Source: RGIG1934 sp964492545
Lineage (GTDB): Bacteria > Bacillota > Clostridia > Lachnospirales > Lachnospiraceae
DNA length: 10,580 nt
NCBI GenBank assembly: GCA_964492545.1
Contig: CAZBKO010000082.1
Location: 1-10,580 of the forward strand
Direction: 5' to 3'
The translations under genes and the position numbers were made by a program. Below are positions 1-5,321 of the stretch, piece after piece. The notes below the pieces were generated by a model. That model was not told where the DNA came from. It saw only the letters and a list, made by a program, of their open reading frames with translations, and made no database searches. Position 1 is the stretch's first letter; each line of letters starts with the position of its first letter.

Positions 1-53
1 AGAGCATCTGCCTTACAAGCAGAGGGTCACAGGTTCGAGCCCTGTAGGTCCCA
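1..53 (+). tRNA. tRNA-Val (anticodon UAC), 5' end outside window
   Basis: The 5' part of this valine tRNA lies before the window. Visible are the end of the D arm, an anticodon stem TCTGC/GCAGA around loop CTTACAA (anticodon TAC), a T arm ACAGG/CCTGT, and the 3' acceptor strand ending in discriminator A at 53. CCA is not encoded and must be added by tRNA nucleotidyltransferase. It is the first visible member of a four-tRNA cluster that ends in a terminator at 349-379. Confidence 0.93.
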
Positions 54-79
54 CTATTCTTTAGCAATAAAGAAGAAAT

Positions 80-165
80 GCCGGCGTGGCGGAACTGGCA
101 GACGCACAGGACTTAAAATCCTGCGGGACTTACCTCCCGTACCGGTTCGATTCCGGTCGCCGGCA
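80..165 (+). tRNA. tRNA-Leu (anticodon UAA)
   Basis: A complete 86-nt class II tRNA. The acceptor stem is GCCGGCG (80-86) with CGCCGGC (158-164), and the discriminator is A at 165. The anticodon stem CAGGA/TCCTG encloses loop CTTAAAA, giving anticodon TAA at 114-116. A long variable arm (about 124-141), typical of leucine tRNAs, precedes the T arm with GGTTCGATTCC. No CCA is encoded. Confidence 0.96.
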
Positions 166-191
166 TTAACAATTTAATATATTGTTTATAT

Positions 192-265
192 GTACGCTTA
201 GCTCAGCTGGATAGAGCGTCTGGCTACGGACCAGAAGGCCGGGGGTTCGAATCCTCTAGCGTACG
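192..265 (+). tRNA. tRNA-Arg (anticodon ACG)
   Basis: A complete 74-nt tRNA. Acceptor strands GTACGCT (192-198) and AGCGTAC (258-264) pair fully, with discriminator G at 265. The anticodon stem TCTGG/CCAGA holds loop CTACGGA, giving anticodon ACG at 226-228. As is known for this isoacceptor, A34 is probably edited to inosine by TadA so that it reads CGU, CGC and CGA. No CCA is encoded. Confidence 0.96.
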
Positions 266-273
266 TTTTTCAT

Positions 274-344
274 AGGGGTGTAGTTCATCGGTAGAATAAG
301 AGTCTCCAAAACTCCAGAGGAGGGTTCGATTCCTTCCACCCCTG
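274..344 (+). tRNA. tRNA-Trp (anticodon CCA)
   Basis: A compact 71-nt tRNA. Acceptor strands AGGGGTG (274-280) and CACCCCT (337-343) pair, with discriminator G at 344. The anticodon loop CTCCAAA carries CCA at 306-308. The outermost anticodon-stem pair appears to be a mismatch (A.C). It starts only 8 nt after tRNA-Arg, so the two are surely processed from one precursor. CCA is not encoded. A terminator follows 4 nt later. Confidence 0.94.
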
Positions 345-348
345 CTTT

Positions 349-379
349 AACACTTTAGATTATTTCTAAAGTGTTTTTT
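349..379 (+). terminator. Intrinsic terminator of the tRNA cluster
   Basis: A perfect 11-bp inverted repeat, AACACTTTAGA (349-359) and TCTAAAGTGTT (365-375), has a 5-nt loop and runs into six Ts (374-379). It is placed directly behind tRNA-Trp, so it ends the tRNA transcript before the cardiolipin synthase promoter. Confidence 0.9.
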
Positions 380-416
380 ACTTTATAGTAAAATTTGCAT
401 TTCCTCATAAAGTAAA
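377..416 (+). repeat. 10-bp inverted repeat upstream of cls
   Basis: TTTACTTTAT (377-386) and ATAAAGTAAA (407-416) form a perfect inverted repeat around 20 nt. A smaller palindrome, TTTACT (377-382) with AGTAAA (387-392), is nested in the left part. The element starts in the T-run of the tRNA terminator and lies 20-60 nt before the putative cls -35 region. It could be an operator or simply AT-rich symmetry. I cannot name a regulator. Confidence 0.4.
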
Positions 417-435
417 GAACACTTCATAACCGAAT

Positions 436-477
436 TTGACACGCAAATTGACCAAGTCCATCATAATGAATTATATA
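436..477 (+). promoter_or_regulatory. Probable sigma-A promoter region for cls operon
   Basis: Two -35-like hexamers lie 12 nt apart: TTGACA (436-441) and TTGACC (448-453). TTGACC is followed after 18 nt by TATATA (472-477). TTGACA is followed after 17 nt by the poorer CATCAT (459-464). An inverted repeat AATTTG (433-438)/CAAATT (444-449) overlaps both -35 elements and could be a repressor site. The following start has an AGGAAAGAGG ribosome site at 491-500. The region is convincing, but which -35/-10 pair is used is uncertain. Confidence 0.5.
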
Positions 478-508
478 TGTATAGAACTTTAGGAAAGAGG
501 ATGATTAA

Positions 509-2086
509 ATGAACAGCGAAATACATATTAAAGATAAAGTCAAAAATAAAAGTAAGAGCATATTTACTAAGATTGTTTTTAGTAGAACAATGGTAACATT
601 GTTATTACTTCTTTTTCAGCTCTTTATATTATTTGCTTCTTTTGCATGGTTTAGCAGATACACACACTATATTTATGGTGGATTTGCAGTAATCAGCGCA
701 ATAGTAATTGTATTTATAGTGAATACCGAGGGAAAGGCAGAATTTAAGATTGCGTGGCTTATTCCTGTATGTATAATTCCTATTTTTGGTTCATTGCTGT
801 ATATTTTTTTGACATTGAATATTGGATATTGGAATTTAAGAAAAAGAAATCTGAGACGAGTGAATGATACTGAGAAATATCTTACACAGAATAAAGCTGT
901 GGTTGAAGATATTAGTAAGTTGAGTGTACATGATGCACAGCTTGCAAGTTATATATATAATACAAGTAAATTCCCTATATATAGGAATCCTGAAATAACA
1001 TATTTTCCTTTGGGAGAATATAAATTTAAAGATATGCTGGAAGAACTAAAAAAGGCAGAAAAATTTATTTTTTTGGAGTATTTCATTGTAGAGCACGGAA
1101 TAATGTGGGATTCAATTCTTGATATACTTATTGAAAAGGCAAGACAGGGCGTAGAAGTTAGGTTTATGTATGATGGAACATGTACGTTACTTTTGCTGCC
1201 ACATGGATATCCAAAGCAACTGGAAAAATATGGTATTGAAACAAAAGTATTTGCACCAATCAAGCCATTGCTTACAACTGACCAAAATAACAGAGATCAT
1301 AGAAAGGTACTTGTTATTGATGGTAAAGTTGCCTACAATGGTGGCATAAATCTTGCTGATGAATACATAAATGAGATCGTAAAATATGGTCATTGGAAAG
1401 ATATAGCAATTAAAGTTAAGGGGGAAGCTGTTAAGAGCTATACCGCAATGTTTTTGCAAATGTGGTATACAAATGTGAGTGGTGAATGTGAATATGATAA
1501 GTACCTGAATATAGAGTCGCATAATGCAATTCATGATGATGGCTACATTATACCTTATGCTGATGGTCCGGTATTAAATGAGAGTGTTGCTGAAACAGTT
1601 TACTTAGATATGCTAAATACAGCAACTAAATATGTTCATATAATGACGCCGTATTTAATTATTGACAACGATATGGTGGAGGCACTTACCTTTGCAGCAC
1701 GAAGGGGGATTGATGTGAAATTAATACTTCCACATATATCTGATAAAAAATCTGCATTTGCTATTGCAAGAACATTCTATCCGCACTTAATAGCAGAAGG
1801 CGTAAAAATATATGAATATACGCCTGGATTTGTACATGCAAAATTATTTGTTGCAGATGATGTAAAAGCAGTTGTGGGTACAATTAATCTAGATTACAGA
1901 AGTCTATATCATCATTTTGAGTGCGGAACATATTTTTATCATAATAAAATTATTCAGACAATTGAAGATGATTTTAATGACACGATAGATAAATGCCACT
2001 TGGTAACAATTGAAGATTATTTTACAAGTAATTTGTTTAGACGAATTGAAGGTAGAATATTTAGAATATTCGGACCACTCATGTAA
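509..2086 (+). CDS. cls: Cardiolipin synthase (phospholipase D superfamily)
   Basis: A 525-residue membrane enzyme expected to condense two phosphatidylglycerol molecules into cardiolipin and glycerol. The N-terminus has three hydrophobic segments (about 29-48, 53-72 and 80-103), and the third matches the PLDc_N signature of this family. Two phospholipase D HKD motifs (HxKxxxxD) are intact: His264-Lys266-Asp271, followed by a GGINLADEY stretch, and His443-Lys445-Asp450, followed by GTINLDYRS. Two intact motifs form one active site, so the enzyme should be functional. The length is typical of clostridial Cls, slightly longer than Bacillus ClsA. The ATG at 509 follows the AGGAAAGAGG site, and an ATG at 501 is closed by a stop after three codons. 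It heads the probable four-gene operon ending at 4348. The family assignment is firm; exact substrates are inferred from the family. Confidence 0.95.
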   Translation: MNSEIHIKDKVKNKSKSIFTKIVFSRTMVTLLLLLFQLFILFASFAWFSRYTHYIYGGFAVISAIVIVFIVNTEGKAEFKIAWLIPVCIIPIFGSLLYIFLTLNIGYWNLRKRNLRRVNDTEKYLTQNKAVVEDISKLSVHDAQLASYIYNTSKFPIYRNPEITYFPLGEYKFKDMLEELKKAEKFIFLEYFIVEHGIMWDSILDILIEKARQGVEVRFMYDGTCTLLLLPHGYPKQLEKYGIETKVFAPIKPLLTTDQNNRDHRKVLVIDGKVAYNGGINLADEYINEIVKYGHWKDIAIKVKGEAVKSYTAMFLQMWYTNVSGECEYDKYLNIESHNAIHDDGYIIPYADGPVLNESVAETVYLDMLNTATKYVHIMTPYLIIDNDMVEALTFAARRGIDVKLILPHISDKKSAFAIARTFYPHLIAEGVKIYEYTPGFVHAKLFVADDVKAVVGTINLDYRSLYHHFECGTYFYHNKIIQTIEDDFNDTIDKCHLVTIEDYFTSNLFRRIEGRIFRIFGPLM

Positions 2087-2156
2087 GGGTTTTTGTGGAA
2101 ATATGTAACAATATGTGTTATTATGTATACAAATGAATTTATGGAGGAGATTATAA

Positions 2157-2888
2157 GTGAAGAGTAAGATTTTTTTGTTTCTGTTTGGTTTGATTTTTAT
2201 GGTGACAGGTGCAGGTACAGCGATATTTGGTGTATATAATTATGCATCCAGTAAGGATTTTTATAAGACTGCTGAGACAACCGAAGGAGTTATTACAGAC
2301 ATTGTAACAACGAGAACGGGTACAGGTTCAGATAAAAAGACTTCAAGTACAGCATATGTTACTTATGAAGCAGAAGGACAATTTTTTGATGGAGTGCAGC
2401 TCTCATATTACAGCAGTGGTATGTATGAGGGAAAAACAATAACAATTTATTATGAACCAGGCAATCCAGGACATATTAGAGTTAAGAGTGGAGATAATAT
2501 GTTAATATTTTTCACATTAGGATTTGGTTTGGTATTCTTTTCTGTAGGCTTCGGTATAGCATTTTCAGGAGCTTTGATTGGTAGAGCGAATAAGAGATTA
2601 ATGAAAACTGGAAAACAGCTGAATGCAGAGGTAATGGAGGTTGGAGTTAAGACAAATGTTACTGTTAACGGAAGACATCCATATTATGTTGATTGCAGAG
2701 TACAGGATCCGTATACCGGAGAGGTAACATTATATAGAAGCAAAAGTATTTATTACGACCCAAGAGAGTATAATATAACTAATGTATCTGTTTATGTTAG
2801 CGAGAAGAATAAGAAGAAATATTATGTTGATGTTGAAGGTGCAGTTCAAAGAGCAAAGAATCTCAATGGTATTGCAGATTACAGATAG
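2157..2888 (+). CDS. DUF3592-like membrane protein, two similar halves
   Basis: A 243-residue protein of unknown function. A hydrophobic helix (about 5-27) is followed by an extracytoplasmic-type domain (about 35-110) with the DUF3592 pattern: a variable start, then a Y-x-A-E-G strand and a closing IYYEPGNPGHIR. A second hydrophobic segment (about 113-140) leads into a second soluble part (about 150-235) with a similar pattern (VNGRHPYYVDCRV, then YYDPREY and a VYV strand). The start is GTG at 2157 because GGAGG (2143-2147) is well spaced before it. It lies 70 nt after cls with no terminator between, and 24 nt before the phospholipase-like gene, so it is probably co-transcribed. A weak promoter-like TTGTGG-N17-TGTTAT (2093-2121) may add local expression. 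Domain naming is by recognised pattern, not by a search. Confidence 0.8.
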   Translation: MKSKIFLFLFGLIFMVTGAGTAIFGVYNYASSKDFYKTAETTEGVITDIVTTRTGTGSDKKTSSTAYVTYEAEGQFFDGVQLSYYSSGMYEGKTITIYYEPGNPGHIRVKSGDNMLIFFTLGFGLVFFSVGFGIAFSGALIGRANKRLMKTGKQLNAEVMEVGVKTNVTVNGRHPYYVDCRVQDPYTGEVTLYRSKSIYYDPREYNITNVSVYVSEKNKKKYYVDVEGAVQRAKNLNGIADYR

Positions 2889-2912
2889 ATTCGATATTAT
2901 GGAGGCGTCAAT

Positions 2913-3869
2913 ATGCCAGGATTTATTACACATTATTTATATGGATGCAAAAGTATTCATGCAATTGAAAGCAAAGCTTTAAAAGAAATAATTAGAGATA
3001 ATAAGAAAGTTTATGCCTTGGGATTACAGGGACCGGACATTTTCTTTTATTATCCATATTCATTTACATGTAATAAGAAACATATTGGTTCGGTTATGCA
3101 TGTCTATGAGACAGGAAATTTTCTTAGGAATGTTGCTATGAAGGTAAGAGAAATGTCTGGCAAAGAAAGAGAAATTGGCATTGCGTACTTAGCCGGATTT
3201 CTTGGACATTATTCACTGGATACAACATGCCATCCATATGTATATTATTTTACAGGATATATGGATAAGGAGACGCCTTATTTTGGAAAACATGTAGATT
3301 TTGAGACTGATATAGATGCTATTTTGCTTAAAAAATTCAATAATAGAGAGGTAATTGATTTCAAACAATATAAAACAGTTGCCATTGATAGTGAGCAGCT
3401 GAATGTAGTGGCGGACATTTTGAATGAGTGCTGTAAAAAGACGTATCCGTATATATCTTCATCAAAGCTTCTGATGAAGCATGTTATTGTCAACTTTAAA
3501 TGGGCAAACAGTATGCTAAAGGATAGAAACGGCAATAAGAAAAAAATAATAGAGATGGCTGAGAACGCAGTTATTGGACATCCTATGGTGTCACCATTAT
3601 TTATGGTGGGAAACAAGAATGTTGTTTGGGATGATCCATTGAATAATTGCCATGCACAATGGCTTAATCCGTGGAATACTGATATTAAGTCAAATGAATC
3701 ATTTGAGGATTTGATAGAGAGAGCTATGGGATATTACATGCAATTGCTAGAAAAATTGGATGAATATCTAGTTCAAGATACGGACACAAATGCATGTTAT
3801 GATAATTTGGAGAAACTGATACAGAACAATTCATATCATAGTGGATTGGATTGTAGCATACCAAGTTAG
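2913..3869 (+). CDS. Zinc-dependent phospholipase C family protein
   Basis: A 318-residue protein of the zinc-dependent phospholipase C fold, whose secreted members cleave phospholipid head groups. Conserved features sit in the expected order: His7 in an N-terminal TH-x3-G segment, the GPD motif (Gly40-Asp42), His63, and the helix GHYSLDTTCHP (His99, Asp103, His107), followed by HVDFETDID. These His and Asp residues are the likely zinc ligands. Unlike Clostridium alpha-toxin, it has no signal peptide, so a cytoplasmic or membrane-peripheral role is more likely than a toxin. The ATG at 2913 follows GGAGG (2901-2905). The gene sits between two membrane-protein genes and downstream of cardiolipin synthase, which supports a lipid-related role. 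The actual substrate is unknown, as for most members of this intracellular branch. Confidence 0.85.
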   Translation: MPGFITHYLYGCKSIHAIESKALKEIIRDNKKVYALGLQGPDIFFYYPYSFTCNKKHIGSVMHVYETGNFLRNVAMKVREMSGKEREIGIAYLAGFLGHYSLDTTCHPYVYYFTGYMDKETPYFGKHVDFETDIDAILLKKFNNREVIDFKQYKTVAIDSEQLNVVADILNECCKKTYPYISSSKLLMKHVIVNFKWANSMLKDRNGNKKKIIEMAENAVIGHPMVSPLFMVGNKNVVWDDPLNNCHAQWLNPWNTDIKSNESFEDLIERAMGYYMQLLEKLDEYLVQDTDTNACYDNLEKLIQNNSYHSGLDCSIPS

Positions 3870-3884
3870 AAAGGCGATGATGTG

Positions 3885-4325
3885 ATGAAAAAAGAAGATT
3901 TTTTGTTCTATTTGAAAAAGGCACTAAAAGGTGAAATACCTGCAGATAAGGTTAAATATCATGTTAATTATTATCAAAAATATATAGATGAAGAAGTTCG
4001 CAATGGTAAAAAGCAGAGTGATGTAATTGATATGCTTGGAGATCCCCAGCTTATAGCGAAGTCTATAATAGAGTCTGAGAGAATGAGTGGTTCAAGTGCT
4101 AACTATGCCGATTATTCCGATTTTAAGAATGAGGAACAGACAAAAAGGCAAAAGCAGACAATTAGACAGATAAAAATAGAGGGAATTATTGGAATTATAG
4201 TATTCATATTTTTCTTGATATTAATAATTGCAGCCATATGGGGACTATTTACCTTAGTCGCACGTTTGTTTATTCCAATCTTATTAGTAATACTTGTAGT
4301 ATCTGTTATTAAGAAATTAAGATAA
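3885..4325 (+). CDS. HAAS/DUF1700 domain membrane protein
   Basis: A 146-residue protein beginning MKKEDFLFYL. Residues 1-65 look like an HAAS/DUF1700 helical domain: an amphipathic start, YHVNYYQKYIDEE, and MLGDPQLIAKSII, the typical 'G-x-P-x-x-I' helix of this group. A charged Lys/Gln linker (about 82-97) leads to two hydrophobic segments (about 99-122 and 124-142). An in-frame GTG at 3882 could also serve, but the ATG at 3885 is better spaced from the AGGCGA site at 3872-3877. Relatives are often paired with PadR-type regulators, but none is present here. It is the last gene of the cls operon, 15 nt after the phospholipase-like gene, and its stop codon lies at the base of the terminator. 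Function unknown; possibly a membrane sensor or anchor. Confidence 0.85.
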   Translation: MKKEDFLFYLKKALKGEIPADKVKYHVNYYQKYIDEEVRNGKKQSDVIDMLGDPQLIAKSIIESERMSGSSANYADYSDFKNEEQTKRQKQTIRQIKIEGIIGIIVFIFFLILIIAAIWGLFTLVARLFIPILLVILVVSVIKKLR

Positions 4326-4348
4326 AAAAGCACGCAAGTGCTTTTTTT
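4324..4348 (+). terminator. Intrinsic terminator of the cls operon
   Basis: AAAAAAGCAC (4324-4333) and GTGCTTTTTT (4338-4347) form a perfect 10-bp stem with a GCAA tetraloop and a run of seven Ts (4342-4348). The left arm begins in the stop codon of the HAAS/DUF1700 gene. The A-run/T-run symmetry means it could also work in the reverse direction. Confidence 0.9.
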
Positions 4349-4391
4349 GTATATATAGGAGAAAACAGTGTGTTTGATATATTCAGACAAT

Positions 4392-4419
4392 AAAATAGCT
4401 AGCTTACGCTAGCTATTTT
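4392..4419 (+). repeat. 12-bp perfect hairpin without a separate T-run
   Basis: Arms AAAATAGCTAGC (4392-4403) and GCTAGCTATTTT (4408-4419) pair perfectly across a 4-nt loop (TTAC). Each arm contains the self-complementary AGCTAGCT or GCTAGC. The right arm ends in TTTT but GAGGGG follows, so it is a weak terminator at best. It may be a back-up terminator, an RNA-stabilising structure or a protein site. It lies 43 nt beyond the strong terminator. Confidence 0.6.
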
Positions 4420-4480
4420 GAGGGGAGTATAAATAATTAATAAGGGGTTATAAGTAAAAAGAAATGTTTGAAGGGATATT

Positions 4481-4511
4481 TCTCTTTACAAGAGATACTT
4501 TATCATATAAT
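4481..4511 (+). promoter_or_regulatory. Weak sigma-A-like promoter with overlapping palindrome
   Basis: TTTACA (4485-4490) and a perfect TATAAT (4506-4511) are separated by only 15 nt, short of the usual 17. The -35 box sits inside the inverted repeat TCTCTT-TAC-AAGAGA (4481-4495), which could be an operator. If active, it would give the asparagine-rich gene a leader of about 105 nt. The sigma-G site nearer the gene is the better candidate. Confidence 0.3.
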
Positions 4512-4556
4512 GTCGAATAATGCAATAGTTATTTTTAAAAAAATAGATTTTTTTTT

Positions 4557-4586
4557 GAATAGAAAAAAGACAATTTACTCATACTA
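4557..4586 (+). promoter_or_regulatory. Candidate sigma-G (forespore) promoter
   Basis: GAATA (4557-4561), then exactly 18 nt, then CATACTA (4580-4586). Both boxes fit the known sigma-G consensus (GHATR-N18-CATWHTA) at every position. Transcription would start near 4593, leaving a leader of about 30 nt that contains the AGGAGGG ribosome site (4613-4619). It directly precedes the asparagine-rich gene and a T-run (4548-4556) lies just upstream. An AT-rich setting makes chance matches possible, but the exact spacing and position before a real small gene favour function. Confidence 0.6.
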
Positions 4587-4623
4587 AAAGCGTATCAAAT
4601 ATATATCTTTATAGGAGGGCATT

Positions 4624-4878
4624 ATGTCTAATAACAATTCAAGAAACGCACAGGATTCTAACAACTGCCAGAACAATAATCAGAACAACAGTAATAACAA
4701 CAGCCAGAACAACAGCCAGAACAACAGTAACAACAACAGCCAGAACAACAGCCAGAACAACAGTAACAACAACAGTCAGAACAGCTACCAAAACCAGAGC
4801 CAGAACAATGCAAACAAAAACAAAGCCAACAACAAGGCTAATAATTCAAGCTATAACTCATACAATGATTACAGATAA
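4624..4878 (+). CDS. Asparagine/glutamine/serine-rich 84-residue protein, probably spore-associated
   Basis: I do not recognise a named family. Of 84 residues, 40 are Asn, about 16 Ser and 11 Gln. There is no Glu, no hydrophobic stretch and no signal peptide, and a single Cys at 15. The middle is built of a 12-residue unit (NNSNNNSQNNSQ) present three times, the last copy diverging. The tail is Lys/Ala/Asn-rich and ends SYNDYR. The gene is real: AGGAGGG (4613-4619) is well spaced before ATG, a sigma-G-type promoter lies upstream and a terminator follows. Asn is mostly AAC and Gln almost always CAG, unlike the AT-rich neighbours, which suggests high expression. Size and composition recall the gamma-type small acid-soluble spore proteins of Bacillus, but no GPR protease site is visible, so homology is not claimed. 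An amino-acid store or filler of the forespore is an inference. Confidence 0.75.
   Translation: MSNNNSRNAQDSNNCQNNNQNNSNNNSQNNSQNNSNNNSQNNSQNNSNNNSQNSYQNQSQNNANKNKANNKANNSSYNSYNDYR
4684..4791 (+). repeat. Three tandem 36-bp units inside the Asn-rich gene
   Basis: Units lie at 4684-4719, 4720-4755 and 4756-4791. The first two differ at a single base (T or C at unit position 12). The third matches closely over its first 20 bases and then diverges. The near-identity at DNA level, including silent sites, points to recent duplication or slippage. Copy number may vary among strains. Confidence 0.85.
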
Positions 4879-4894
4879 TTAGTTTGGATTTGGA

Positions 4895-4923
4895 GGGAGT
4901 TGTGTATCACGACTCCCTTTTTT
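4895..4923 (+). terminator. Intrinsic terminator of the Asn-rich gene
   Basis: GGGAGTTGTG (4895-4904) pairs with CACGACTCCC (4908-4917), with one G.T wobble and a short loop, followed by six Ts (4918-4923). It starts 17 nt after the stop codon at 4878. It isolates this gene as a single-gene unit. Confidence 0.9.
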
Positions 4924-4955
4924 GATGCATATTATGTAATAAGATAACATAGATA
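4922..4955 (+). promoter_or_regulatory. Possible promoter of the rhodanese-led gene run
   Basis: Two overlapping readings exist. Sigma-A type: TTGATG (4922-4927), 17 nt, TAACAT (4945-4950). Sigma-E type: GCATATT (4927-4933), 14 nt, CATAGATA (4948-4955), where the -35 fits KMATATT fully and the -10 fits in part. In the sigma-E reading the start point would fall near 4961 and remove most of the ribosome site (GAGTGGTG, 4957-4964), which argues for the sigma-A reading. Some promoter is needed here because a terminator lies just upstream. Confidence 0.35.
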
Positions 4956-4971
4956 TGAGTGGTGCATTAAT

Positions 4972-5280
4972 GTGAAACAGGTATCAGCACAGGATTTATT
5001 TTCATATATATTTGATGATAATTCAGTGATAGTTGATTTAAGAAGTGAGAAGGAATATAGAAAACAGCATGTAAAAAATGCAGTTAACATTCAAATAGAG
5101 AATATTGAAAGAAACACACATAATTTACCGAAGGATAAGGAGATAATATTATATTGTGAAAGAGGTGGCCTGAGTTCTATGGCTGCGGGTATTTTGGAAA
5201 AAAACGGATATGATGCTAAGAGCGTAGTAGGGGGAATGAAAGCGTTGAAAGTAATTGACATTGAAGGGTATGGGCCTTAA
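4972..5280 (+). CDS. Rhodanese-like domain protein
   Basis: A 102-residue single-domain rhodanese, close to the minimal size of this fold. Visible landmarks are VIVDLRSEKEYRKQHVKNAVNI (about 19-40, the D-x-R-x-x-x-E/Y-x-x-x-H-I-x-x-A pattern), the active loop starting at Cys62 (C-E-R-G-G-L-S), and the C-terminal VVGGMKAL. Cys62 should carry the persulfide. The usual Arg near the end of the loop is Leu here, so sulfur-acceptor specificity may differ. GTG at 4972 is used because both nearby ATGs (4955, 4970) run into TGA at 4973; GAGTGGTG (4957-4964) is a modest ribosome site. It is cytoplasmic with no signal peptide. It lies 41 nt before the RNA methyltransferase with no terminator. Its partner in sulfur transfer is unknown. 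Confidence 0.88.
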   Translation: MKQVSAQDLFSYIFDDNSVIVDLRSEKEYRKQHVKNAVNIQIENIERNTHNLPKDKEIILYCERGGLSSMAAGILEKNGYDAKSVVGGMKALKVIDIEGYGP

Positions 5281-5321
5281 TATATAGTTATTATTAGATT
5301 TTATAGAAATGGAGATTACTA

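Noticed and set aside
2782..2982. A 66-codon ORF overlapping the end of the DUF3592-like gene and the start of the phospholipase-like gene.
   Set aside because: It is out of frame with two well-supported genes, has no ribosome site of its own and no recognisable family.
2913..3869. A secreted alpha-toxin-like phospholipase C.
   Set aside because: There is no signal peptide and no C-terminal PLAT/C2 membrane-binding domain, so a toxin role is not supported.
3882..3884. GTG start for the HAAS/DUF1700 gene.
   Set aside because: It adds one residue and lies too near the AGGCGA site; the adjacent ATG at 3885 has better spacing. It cannot be fully excluded.
4464..4520. An 18-codon ORF from ATG 4464.
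   Set aside because: The only G-rich stretch (GGGG near 4444-4447) is about 16 nt away, and the ORF runs through the promoter-like palindrome. Probably chance.
4537..4556. A-run then T-run as a terminator before the sigma-G site.
   Set aside because: A stem of A:T pairs alone has no GC core, so it would be unstable. It is better explained as AT-rich promoter-flanking DNA.
4624..4878. A prion-like or coat protein call for the Asn-rich ORF.
   Set aside because: Asn/Gln content alone does not establish aggregation or coat location, and no family motif is visible. Only the sigma-G promoter gives direction, and that points to the forespore.
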